In this document: positions 1 through 11,500 of the stretch, one piece after another | How the letters are laid out: every line of letters begins with the position of its first letter | Numbering within the stretch: the stretch's first letter is position 1 | Assembly: GCA_028015205.1 (NCBI GenBank) | Contig: CM051520.1 | Location: 11,690,501-11,754,500, forward strand | Length of the DNA: 64,000 nt | Source of the DNA: Mytilisepta virgata | Lineage: Eukaryota; Mollusca; Bivalvia; Mytilida; Mytilidae | Direction of reading: 5' to 3' | The notes under the pieces: generated by a model | Database searches by the model: none | What the model saw: only the letters and a program-made list of their open reading frames with translations | Told to the model about the DNA's origin: nothing | Made by a program: the position numbers and the translations under genes

Positions 1-41
1 TTTGTGAAAAATATAAATGTTTACGAATTTTTTTTTTTCAG

Positions 42-1754
42 ACAAAAGACATTTGCAGTACCTGAAAATGACATTCTAGTCAAAACTGCTGATGTTCGAT
101 CGTCAAGCATTCCGAAAGTATCGTGGAAAAGTAGCAGCTCCGGTACAAAAAGAAAAGGTATATAGTATATAATGTAGCTATATATACCTTATATTATATT
201 TTTGTAATAATTTTGAAATTCATTGACTACAAAATTCAAACAAGTGTATTGTAAAACCATGTCAGTTTTGAAGAATAACCAACATGAAGACTCCATATAA
301 AATATGGATTTAAATGCCTCCAAGGTGTGAACCATTGACCAGTTATATTATAATTGCTGCAAGTAACAAAATTCTCATATATATTTATGAAACAATTTCT
401 GCAGAATGAAAAAGCTCACATAACTTTTATTGGAATCATATCTTTGTCTTCGAGAGTATATTATAAAACATTGATGTAATAAGGATCACATCTCGGTAAC
501 GAAATCATTATATGGACAAAAGAAATACATACCGATTACCTAATTAAACAGGTGACTACTCGACATTGTTAATGGTAACTGGATATGTTGGATCTGAGAA
601 TCAAATGCATATTTACACCAACTGGATGGTAACTAACATACCTAATGGACAGGCATCCAGTGGAATAACTGTAAAGGAGTATGAAGGACCACTCCCCACA
701 CCAAAAACAGACAACAAAGTCTACTTCCTGTTATATCATCACACCAAACAGATTGATGTATCTACTATTGGTAAATACAATACACCTGAGAATACAAGGT
801 AAGGATTTTTATATTGCGGTCTACGGAATTCATAATATACATTTGTTTATTAAAATAGCAAAAATTCAAGACGAATGCGAAATCACTATGTAACAACAAC
901 TGGAACAAGTCAAATTATTTATTTCTATTTGAACAAGTATTCAACGCTGCTTATTTTTTTATTACTGACACTGGAAACGGTAAGGGAGCAACCATTTGAT
1001 TTTTATGGTTTGGGGGGGGGGGGGATCTAGGATCAAATTTGAAATAAAAGACCGGACCAGGATTTTGGCAAAACAAATGCAGGACCTGTGTCAATCAGGA
1101 AATTTTTGGGTTCAAATGAAAATAAAAATTTAGGCCGCAATTGCAGCCGGAAAATACAGGACCCAAATTTCGATGAACAAATTAAGCAGGATAAAAAAAT
1201 TTTATCCTAGCCCCCCCCCCCCCCATGAAAATCAAATAGCTGATCCCTAAGTAAGGACAATTCAAAAAGTGGGGCCTTGTAGGTTTGTGCTATTAGACAA
1301 CTGTGATTAGTGCGTCCTGGTCTAAATTTGTTAGACTGATGAATATTTTCTTATTAAAGAAGAAGAATGAAATAAATATGGCTTGATGTGAGATTGTCTG
1401 TGACAATCCCAAGACAGGGAAAAAAGACAGAATTATTGGTAATACGAGAAATGGAAATATTGATACAGAATAATTGAATATATTGTTCAGACTGATAATA
1501 GATTTTTATTAACTATAAAACTTTTTTTTCTTTTTGAAAGATTCAAAATGGATTTAGATGCCTTGACAAAGGAAAATAACATGGATCTGACATCATCCAA
1601 GTATATTTTAGTTGAGGAAGATGAGTACTCACGATTTCAGCTTCTTCAAAAGTCAGGCCAGTCAGAAGAGGAAGTATGCAAAGATGTTCAGGGTTATCCG
1701 AAGGTTTGCAAGCAAGTGTCAAACCCTATGCCATACTGGATATTCCGAAAGTAA
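42..1754 (+). CDS. PEBP-family protein, last three exons (5' partial)
   Basis: Exons are 42-157, 552-798 and 1541-1754, ending in TAA. All have AG/GT borders, and the phases agree: the first ends with one base (G) completed by GT at 552, the second ends with AG completed by A at 1541. The joined product reads PKVSWKS, then YSTLLMV, NWMVTNIPNG, a GI.V.EYEGPLP stretch and VYFLLYHH. This is the order of the phosphatidylethanolamine-binding protein (PEBP/RKIP) fold: a beta strand, the W-x-V-x-NIPG-like strand, the Y-x-GP-x-P turn and the YVFLLY strand. Family members bind phospholipid head groups or kinases; the role here is unknown. The acidic DPDAP pocket motif expected after the LLMV strand is replaced by TGYVGS, and the GxHR turn before VYFLLY reads TDNK, so the anion pocket looks lost. 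The gene starts before the window. The family call is firm, the function is not. Confidence 0.82.
984..1247. mobile_element. 264-bp TIR element (Harbinger-type MITE candidate)
   Basis: The ends are inverted repeats of about 25 bp with four mismatches, both beginning GGGA and containing ATTTGATTTT and ATGG. Inside each end lies a long homopolymer, poly-G on the left and poly-C on the right. The element is flanked by TAA on both sides (981-983 and 1248-1250). A 3-bp TAA/TTA duplication is typical of PIF/Harbinger elements, but no transposase is present, so the superfamily is inferred. It sits in the intron between the last two PEBP exons. Confidence 0.65.
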
Positions 1755-2123
1755 TGCAAGACATATATGAAATAGCTCATGTATATAAAAAAAACAATTT
1801 TCTTTAGTCTGTACACTTGATGTTTTCTGTAATCAGTATTTTTTCTCAAATTCTTTGTCCATTTTAAATTATTCTTTATATTGTAGAATATCAGTATTCT
1901 CAATTCTTTATTTTTCAGGTCAATATTCTATATTCTATTAACCAAATCCACACCCTGATATCTTATAAATCAAAGTTTGTGTCATCGATTTTTTTTATTT
2001 GATATCCAGAGTTTTGCATGAAATATGAACCTAATTTCATGTTCTTTAAACCATTCTCTCGGTGAATTGTTTTGGACACAGTCTCGCCCTTTAAAATGTT
2101 TCACTGTGGGCTCTTAAAAAAGC

Positions 2124-2129
2124 AATAAA
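2124..2129 (+). terminator. Candidate polyadenylation signal for the PEBP gene
   Basis: An AATAAA hexamer lies 370 bases after the PEBP stop codon in the convergent intergenic gap. It is the first canonical hexamer I noticed after the stop. There is no transcript support. Confidence 0.3.
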
Positions 2130-2353
2130 AACATGTCTTTGAATACATTCTATACATTTATGTCTCCATCCTATTTTTTACAATTACATATTTATATATA
2201 CAATACAAACATAAAAATATCCACAAAATGTTTTCATTCGACACTTCTGTAACATTAAATCTTTTACCGTATTTTTGAGTGCTCACCACTAAAATACAGT
2301 AATTTTATATGTTATAAAAATTACATATAAGTAGGTTTATTTTGTTAGTTTGT

Positions 2354-2560
2354 TTAAGAACCTGCATGCACAACTACTTTGTGTTTTGGTGAAACATTCC
2401 TGTACACAACAATGTTTTTCTTACTTTTGTCTGGTTTGACAATTGATCGGTTGGTGTCGAGCTTTGTCGTGGGTTTTACTTCTAGGGACGGACTGGAAGT
2501 AGCATCTCTGCCGTCTTTTTGTACCGCCTGACCATGAACTGACGGCAAGGTCCAGCTGTT
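2354..2560 (-). CDS. Probable last exon of the TSSK-like kinase gene
   Basis: On the minus strand an open stretch after AACATCAACAG runs to TAA at 2354 and encodes a basic tail ending KHKVVVHAGS, similar in composition to exon 10. Its frame needs an incoming intron of a different phase from the one exon 10 provides. Two readings fit. Either a small exon between 2.6 and 8.1 kb is missed, or splicing is direct from exon 10, which shifts the frame, gives 44 different residues (starting LDLAVSSW) and stops near 2426. A third acceptor, after GGTCAG, keeps phase 0 but has a poor pyrimidine tract. The frame is unresolved. Confidence 0.45.
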   Translation of the reverse strand, partial: NSWTLPSVHGQAVQKDGRDATSSPSLEVKPTTKLDTNRSIVKPDKSKKNIVVYRNVSPKHKVVVHAGS

Positions 2561-5500
2561 GATGTTTGAACAGAACAATTACTTATTAAAATATAAATTG
2601 TCACTCTTCAACTGTTTCGTGTAAATACACAGATTAAATTAATACAATGTATTTGATGTGCCCTATGATGAATACATATATGTCCACAATGGTTATTGAC
2701 GTTCAGTATATGTTAGATCATCATTATTGTTTATACTTTTTTTGTAATTTGTTGACGAACTTCCGGCTGTATCTTTCGCTAACACGACATAAAACAAAAA
2801 ATTCCTCTTGAACCGGTGTTTGGGTCGTCTGACACTTGCAAAGGAATGAGAGGTTTTTCTCTGTGTTGAAGGACTCGCCGTGACTTGTGAGGTGCGAGAT
2901 TTTTGTCTGTATTGAAGGCCTCGCTGTTACTTGTGAGTTGTGAAATTTGTCTGTGTTAAAGGCCTTACTGTGACTTGTGAGGTACGAGATTTTTCTCTGT
3001 GTTGAAGGCTTTAATGTGACTAGTGAGGTGCGAAATTTTTCTCTGTGTTGAAGGCCTCACCTTGACTTTAAGATGAAAAACTTCAATAAATCTTTTGTTA
3101 AACTTGTCTTAGGTATATGTAGAGACTTTGTGTAAAACATTAATCAACCATATCCATTCTTTCATATTAAAAACTTCTTCTATCGTTTTACTACTAGATG
3201 TGCTTTTCCTGCTTACAATACAGTACACACAAAAAGCAATAGATAAGAGGTGTCAAAATATTTAGACTGCACGCGCTTGTGTGTGAATTTGTAAATTCAC
3301 CTTTGAAGTAGAAATATAGACATGTAGTAACGTATGTAACAAATAGTTTATGACACTGAGGGTCATTTGGCAGAATATGGACCGGTTGGTCGCCCGGCCG
3401 ACAAAAATTATACGGACCGAAGCGAATCTGAGGTCCATATAATTTTTGGAGGGCGACCAACCGGTCCACATACTGACATTTGACCCGAAGTGTCATGAAC
3501 TATTTGTTATATAATACTTCACTAATACTAATTTAATCGATCTCGCCAAAACGAGGCGGTCCATATAATGTATTTGGACCGGCTTAGATAGCATAGATAA
3601 ATAGAGTCGTAAAAATGTAAAAGTATAATATTTACCACTAAAACAAATATCTAAACGCATAAATACAATTGCCCGAGCAAATGGACTCCATGTAACCAAG
3701 TTATTAATACCAAGCGTGTAATGATAATTCAAAATTTAATGTTACCAAGTTGGGATAATTTGTGAAAACAAAGGATATCTCCCTTGTGCTAAGCTCTGTG
3801 ATGCTCTCTGTCATACTTTTGGCTTCTGCATATTTAGCATCGGAGACCAATTTCATGGATGTACGGAACACTGTTCAGAACCTATATAACTTCCTTGCCC
3901 CTTAACTTTACCCATTAAAAATGAAATGGCTGTGCTATAAATATATTCACATTATTAACAGACATCTTTTAACCAAGTTTATTCTTATTTCGTTTATGAT
4001 TACTTACAATAAATCATTAAAGGCCGGACTATAAGCATACATTTTCCGCTCTCGACACATGCTTGCTCTACTCGCTGGTGTCATGACATTGAACTTAAAT
4101 CTATTGGTTACTTTGGTTGACGCTGGTGTAAGATTGTTATATTTAATTTTTGTTCGGGATGCCCTCTCTGTCATTTCTTCCATTTGCTGTAATATAAAGA
4201 TTAAAGTCAAGATGGTTCCAAAAGCACGTGTTAATGCAGTGTTCTCTGTGGTGATCGAAGCTTAATTAGGAAAAATCCAGTAAAATCATGATATAAACAA
4301 AAGAGCAATGAAGCACGATATAGCAAATTATATATTATAAAGAATGATGGTTTGTCATAATAAACTAAGACATGGATGCCCTCCTGCACATAGAATTCCC
4401 ATCTATTATTAATTACGGGAAATCGTTTTGAAAATTATTTGAAATATATATGAAAGTTTCATATCATATCCTGCTTACAATAACGTTTACCGATTGAAAA
4501 TAATGAATTCACAGTACAAAACGTTGTTTCTCCCTTTCTGGGCACATTCCCACACTGCTCAGCCCATTGGTTAAAAATTATTTAATTCCCATTAAAAAGT
4601 CTCGTGCAATTTCCTACTGCTATTCATGGATGCTATTTTTATCGGAAATCGAAATTTAAATTTTAGATTAAAACTCGCGTGTTGGACATCAAAAATATAA
4701 CTATCTCGGGTGGAGAAATTCCACAACTCACTCGTACCTGAAGGAGAATCTATATTTCTGACATAAGGGCCCAAACGTAAATATTTTATGAAGTCACTTA
4801 ATCATGAAATGTAGGTCATGTTGACTTATAATCTATGTTGAACAAAAGAAGATGATTTAGTTCTAAAATTTTATTGATATATCATCACCGGCTTTTTTAA
4901 GAAATAGACTGAAATGCAATAATTTACTCAAAGTTAATCTACCCTAAAACGTAGGTCATGGTGACTCAAATGTTGCTGGGTTGTGTTGTACTATATAAAA
5001 GACAGTTATGAAATATCATTAATACATTATCATAGGCTCTTTAATACACTTAAATCCAAAACTTTAATCAAAGTCACTCAAGCACAAAATGTAGGTCGTC
5101 GTGAATCAAATGTTTCTGAGTTTTATTATACTATATAAGATGATTTTAGATGTGAAATATCATCAATTAACTACCGTAGGTTCTTTAAAAATATAACTAA
5201 ATGCAAATATTCCTAGGATATGAAATTAAAAGCAAAGCTTTATCAGAGTCACTCATGCATTAAATGTAGGTCACAGTTACTCAAATGTTACTCACCTGTG
5301 TTCAGTGTGATAAGGGAATTGTAGTGATATAATATCATTATATATCTCAATAGGTTTCTGAGAAAGGTCTTAAACGCCAAAACTTAACCAAGCGGGACGG
5401 ACGTACGTACGTATATGCACCTTCTTTCAAATATGCAATTTTTTCAAAACATTATCTAAGAATGGTGTCAGAAAAAAAAAACCGTTAGTAATAACCCTAA

Positions 5501-8500
5501 ATGCAAACATTCATCCAACGTGACTTAAGCATATAATGTAAGTAATATGTAGGTCATAATTACTCAAACTAACTAATTTGTATTGTACTATACAATTTGA
5601 TTGAAGCTGTGAAATATCATTGGCTCTTTAAACATAAACCTAAATGCCAATATTTAACTAAAGACATTGTAGCAGAAAAAGTAATGTTTTTGTTGTGATA
5701 TATATAAGAATGAAGTGATTTAATATCATTAAAATATCTCAATATGTTTCTGAGAGACAGATCTAAACGCAAAAACTAAACCAAACCGGAAAATGGAGGG
5801 AAAAGTGTAAATCTATATGCTCCGACCACATTAGTAGACAGGCATGAAAAACGGTATGGGATAAGCAATGAGATAGGTTTTTAACTGCAATGAAAGAGTC
5901 CGATATTACATTTTACGCCAATGATTTGTTTTATCCAATTTCGCACAGAAAAATGTCGCCAACATCAGGGCAATCTAAAACCACATTGAGCCAAAAATCA
6001 GGTAAAATGTAAATAAAGGCACGGAAGGAACTTGTACTATCTTCGATGTGTTCCACGAAACAAATTTAGGACAGTTAGAACGTGAAATAGTTAAAATGTA
6101 CTTTGCAACAAAACTATAGATATCATTTTGAAGAAAACAAACTAGTTCTTTATGAAACAATGTATTCAACACAAAGTAAATATTTTCCTAACGATTAAAT
6201 TATCTATGATATTTTTGCATTATTCAACACTGTTGTCAGTTCATGTGTTATCTGTCTAAGAGAATGGATAAGTATTTTGCCCAGCCGGATCTTCCTAATA
6301 TTTATATTTACCACTCTGAATTATTGCGTCTGCTGGTAGACTCCAATAAACCTCCAGTTTCAATTATTGATACATGTCTGTCGTAAGGTATAATATTTTA
6401 GCATGATTATGACAACCCTTCCCTTCGTGTAATTTGATTGGAATGATATAGGACATCACCAGGTCAGTGGCTTGTATTTCGGTACTGGCAATGGAATTGG
6501 TATTCAGAAGGTTTATGTTAATAAAATAAGAATTGTTTGCTTTTGAAACTTAAAGAGTTTAGTCCTTATGCATAGCATTTGCGTCATACGTGTACAGTTT
6601 CTGATTCCTCGTGTCTTGGCTTTGTCTCTTTTGGTCATTGTGGCATTTTTTAAATTTGTTCTTCAACCGTTTGGATTATTGTTTTGGTATTTAACATTTT
6701 AGGCCTTGAGCACAACTGACGAGTCGTAAATCGACGAAATGTGCACATCTTGGGCATCACACTTCGTATTAAAGAATTTTATTTGACATTTATATCTGTT
6801 TCACATCTTTTTGGTTTATTGTTTTGGATTTCTATATTTAGTTCCCGTATTTTTGGATTTCTATATTTAGTTCCTCGTATTTTTTAAATTTCTATGTTTA
6901 GCCTCTCGTATTTTTGGATTTCTATAAATTATTTATCCATGTTTGCATTAAAATTGGTATAGCCTCATGAGAATACCAAGAATAAAACACATATAATTGT
7001 TTGTTTGTTTAGTTGGAGTTTTACGCCGTTTTCAGCACATTTGTCTATCTCGCGAGGGTCAGTTTTTATTGGTAGAGGAAGCCGGGGTACCCGGAGAAAA
7101 CCACCGACCTCCGGCAGGAAAATTGGCAATCCTTGTCAATTAAGATCGGAGTCGAACACTCCCTGCCACAGGTGAGGTTCAAACTTATAACCTCAGTGTT
7201 GACAGGCTAGTGCATTAGCAGTCATGACGAACCACTCGGCCATCGAGGCCCACACATATAATAAACTACACAGAAACTAAAGCTACTGGATCAAAACAAA
7301 AAAATAATATTCTTTTAAGAGACCGAGATCTGATGCACTATGTTTGTGCCTTTATTAAAAAGTCTTGGTTACTGAGGAAAGCGGACTATGAAGCTGCATA
7401 AGATGATTATGTCTGTTTTAGTTTGTCTGTTTATTAAGTATTTTTTTCTACTTTTTTTCAGTATTATTTGTACATTTTTTTTTATATTTAAAAGCCTTCA
7501 ACCCATCTTGGGTATAACTGTGCTTTAATTAATAAATTTTTTTTTTTTTTTTTAAAGTAATGTGATCTACCACTAAACACAAGGAGCGACATGAGGTGCT
7601 CAGGAAGTGTGATCATGTTCTGCTCCATTAATGGCAGAATAAATGAAAGCGCCGTTCCTCAGTTTAAAACTATTGTCACGTATATGTATGTATTGTATTT
7701 CAACAATTAAACCACTTTATCTGGAAGATCATACTGTGCTATTACCGCACATTATATAACGTATTATCATGAAAAGTCCCAATTTCAAATAAAATACAAA
7801 TGATTTCATATCAAACGAAAAATGATATGATTAAATTAACAGCTGTTATAATATAAAGTTAAGAGACCAATACAGTTTTTTTGTAAATTGGACTCAGATA
7901 ACAAATCTGTTTAGTACATTTATGTGATGAATGTTATCAGGTACGTTACATAAGAAGAAAAAAGTCGAAAAGCCAAAATCATCTGTGGGATATGAGCAAT
8001 AAAAACAAACAGACCAAAATAATGTTGACAAAATCAAGGTCTGGTAAACCCTGCCCTGGAGAACTAACTTTTAATAAAAATGTAAAAAAATTCGTTTCGT
8101 AAAACTGTAAAAGAAATTACTCCTCTTATGACGTAAATTATAACAATAATATCTCACCCGTCTCAGTTCTATCGTCAAGGATCCTACACTACTTTTTGCC
8201 GACTTAGTAGTCGGTAATGGACTTTTATAAATCGTTATCTCTTTTTTCTTCACAGGTGCAGACTTTGGTTTGGCAGATTTTGGTTTTTCTCGATCACATT
8301 TTGATTCAATCTTATTTTTATTTTCATCAGTTTGTTTATTCGGAACTTGTGAATGAAATTTTTTCTGTGACTCATCCATTTTATGCTTTTCATGTCTTTG
8401 CGTATTCGACTGGCATGAAATTGCACATGCTGGACAATTGGGTGATGGCGTGTATCGTTTAGGTGAATCTTCTCTTGACTTGATACTTTCTATTCCATTT

Positions 8501-11500
8501 GGGAACAATTGGGCTTTTTCATTTTCACTCTGCTGTCCCTCTGAATTGAGAATCTTCCAAAACAAGAAAAAATGTCCATGATTTCTTACGAATGTCATCA
8601 GTTTTGAATAGTAAAAATATATAGATAATACATAGTCATTGTCGGAAAATATAAAATTTATTTGGGCGAGCTTTAGCGATATAATCTCGCTTTAGAATAT
8701 TTCGGGAATTCGCTTTAGATTTTAGGTATTCGAAGTTCAAGATTAGTTACAGGTGTATATTATTATTTTTAAACGACAAAACTCCATCTATTTAAATGAA
8801 AGTTAAAATATAGGATTCGGCTAGGTTCTTTCTATTTTCATGTAGTAGCCAAGAACAAGAATGAAGTCAGCTTCATATGAATAGCAGAAAAGATCACAGA
8901 TACAAAGCAAACATAAACTAGATGCTCCCAGGAGCCTATATAGCTCACCTGGACTATGTCCATATCTTGACTGGCAGACTGGAACATTGCTGTCAAGTTC
9001 CAACTAGCTCACTGGTTTCAAACAAGAAGGTATTTCAGTGATTTTCCCCAATAGGTGATATGTTAAACTATGTTTCACTTCTGAAGGAGGACCAACAAAG
9101 GACCATTGCTGCCAAGTTTGTTCTATTTGGCCAAGTGGTTTCAGACTAGTAAATTTCCCATAGGATACTATGTTTAACTATGTTCGGCTCTGGTGGCCAA
9201 CTTGGATGGCGGGCGAGATAATCGGATACAGTTCCGAAAGAGGACCACATAAGGACCATTGCTGTCAACTTTTGTTCCAATTGGTCTAGTGGTTTCAGAC
9301 AAGGAGATATATAAGTAAATTTCCCATAGGGTCCTATGTTAAAATATGTTCGGCTTTGGTGGCAATCTTGGATAGCAGGCGGGGTCATCGGATATAATTC
9401 TGAAAGGGGACCACCTAAAGACCATTACTGTCAATTTTTGTTCCAAATGGTCCGGTTAGTTCAGAGGAGAAGATCTTTAAAAGAACGTTTTCGACGACGA
9501 CGATGCACGACGGACGCCAAGTGAGGGCAAATGGCCATGTCAGCTAAAAACGGATAAGGGATGGTCTTGATTAGTAAAAACAGTTGTAAGATATTAATCA
9601 TGTTAGCCATAAAAATATACTTTTTCTACGAAATATAAAACTTGCCCTTGGGCAAAAATAAGTTTTCTTACAAGCACCTGGTCATCCTAGAATACATTTA
9701 CCTACAGTCAAACCTGCTATAAAGGGCACCTCTATATAGCACATCACTGTCATTAAAGGGCACTGTGAAAATGTCCTTTTCATTAACAAAGCTTGTAAAA
9801 TTAACCTCTATATATAAATGGTACTTATCCCCGGCTTGAAATAAATGTCGGCTTTTTTGTTAACGTGGCGTCTGTTAAAAACACATGCCCCCGTCTCGTC
9901 GTTAAGTACTCTAGTTACCGTATTAAAATGTCATATTTGTGTTCTCTACGCTTTAGATGAAAAAAAAATATTTACACATTTTAACATGACAAAGATGACA
10001 ATTTGCTTTAGAGTCACGTCAAAGCTATTATAACGTCAAAACGTACGATTTCGAGCAAAAATGAAATAACGCCGTAAAATTTAAAGAAAAACACAAAACT
10101 CAGAGGTTGGTACCATAGGTACCATCCTCGACATGGAAAGGAGGGCATTATCTGCATAAATTCCACATCTTTTTAAATGCGTAATGAAACTAGCGTCGTA
10201 TTTTCAGTTTCTTTGCTTTTCGTTCGACGATCATATACTTTTACCACAAAATAGGCCAAGCCGGGGATAAATCCGTTATTTACATTTATAGCCGCGGGCA
10301 TTGAGATTGCACCATCCTTCAGCACCACGGTACAGCTTTCGGCTCCGCCTCAGGCTGCACAGAAGTGCTTCCGGGGGGTACAATTTCAATGCCCACGGCT
10401 ATAAACGTAGATAATTGATAATGTACATGCTCACAAAGGGCAATTTCTGGTTCCTTTATATACATGTTTGACTTTTCTTGTATTTTACTGCACTGGTCTT
10501 TGGCTGCACGGTGCCTAAGATCAATATACAGAGCCTCCGTCACACAAACAGTCAATATGTTATACAGAGCCTCCGTCACACAAACAGTCAATATGTTATA
10601 CAGAGCCTCCGTCACACAAACAGTCAATATGTTATACAGAGTCTCCGTCACACAAACAGTCAATATGTTATACAGAGCCTCCGTCACACAAACAGTCAAT
10701 ATGTTATACAGAGCCTCCGTCACACAAACAGTCAATATGTTATATAGAGCCTCCGTCACACAAACAGTCAATATGTTATACTAATACAAGGACCTGAGTA
10801 TTGAAAGTAACTTTTTTTTATAAACTTAATCAGCATGACTGAATTACACTTACTTGATTCACAAGCCACAATGGCACTGATTTGCTGATGTCCTTTGAAC
10901 CTGAGCTCGTTTCCCTCTGCTGATAACGTTCAGTAATAATTTTTGCAATATTGCGAATATCTACTCCTTTGTGATGTACCACTTGTTTCTGTTGTTTGTC
11001 GGATGAACGGGGTTTGTTTCCAAATTTTGGAGGTAACGGGGAACCGTCTTCACTTCTGGGCCAAGTGTTTGGTCTCGACTGAACGGTTTCAATATCGATT
11101 TTCTTCTGAAATGCTAAAAAAAGTAATTAATTAATTTGAACATTACGGATTTAATTATTATAAATCCAATATCAAAAGATGTTCAAACATATTTAAGTAG
11201 ATGGCACATTCGTAAAAACCTGTACCATTGTTATAAATATTAATTGCTTCATTAAATAAATCTAGAATTTATGAGTTCATGACACATAAAGGATAATTTT
11301 TATGATTTATACTTTGTATTTCTATTTTCTTCTTTTTATTCGTGCCCGGATTTTTTTTTACAACGAATTAAATTCTAAACGAATTTTGATATTTCTATAA
11401 TACGAAATAACGAATTTTAGACCATAAAAATAATAAGTTCTGTACCACAGATTATTCAAATTAAGGTGAAAAGAACAACGTTTGTTGTTAGAATTCTGAA

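Noticed and set aside
3194..3496. 100-codon open frame on the minus strand
   Set aside because: It lies across a foldback palindrome and resembles no protein family.
4004..4265. Open frames of 68 codons on opposite strands
   Set aside because: Mutually overlapping, short, no homology or splice context; likely chance.
10529..10780. CRISPR-like regular repeat array
   Set aside because: The units are contiguous with no unique spacers, and the context is an animal intron.
10319..10784. Open frames of 89-150 codons on both strands encoding 12-residue repeats
   Set aside because: They arise only because the 36-bp tandem unit has no stop and a length divisible by three; there are no splice or start signals and the array is intronic.
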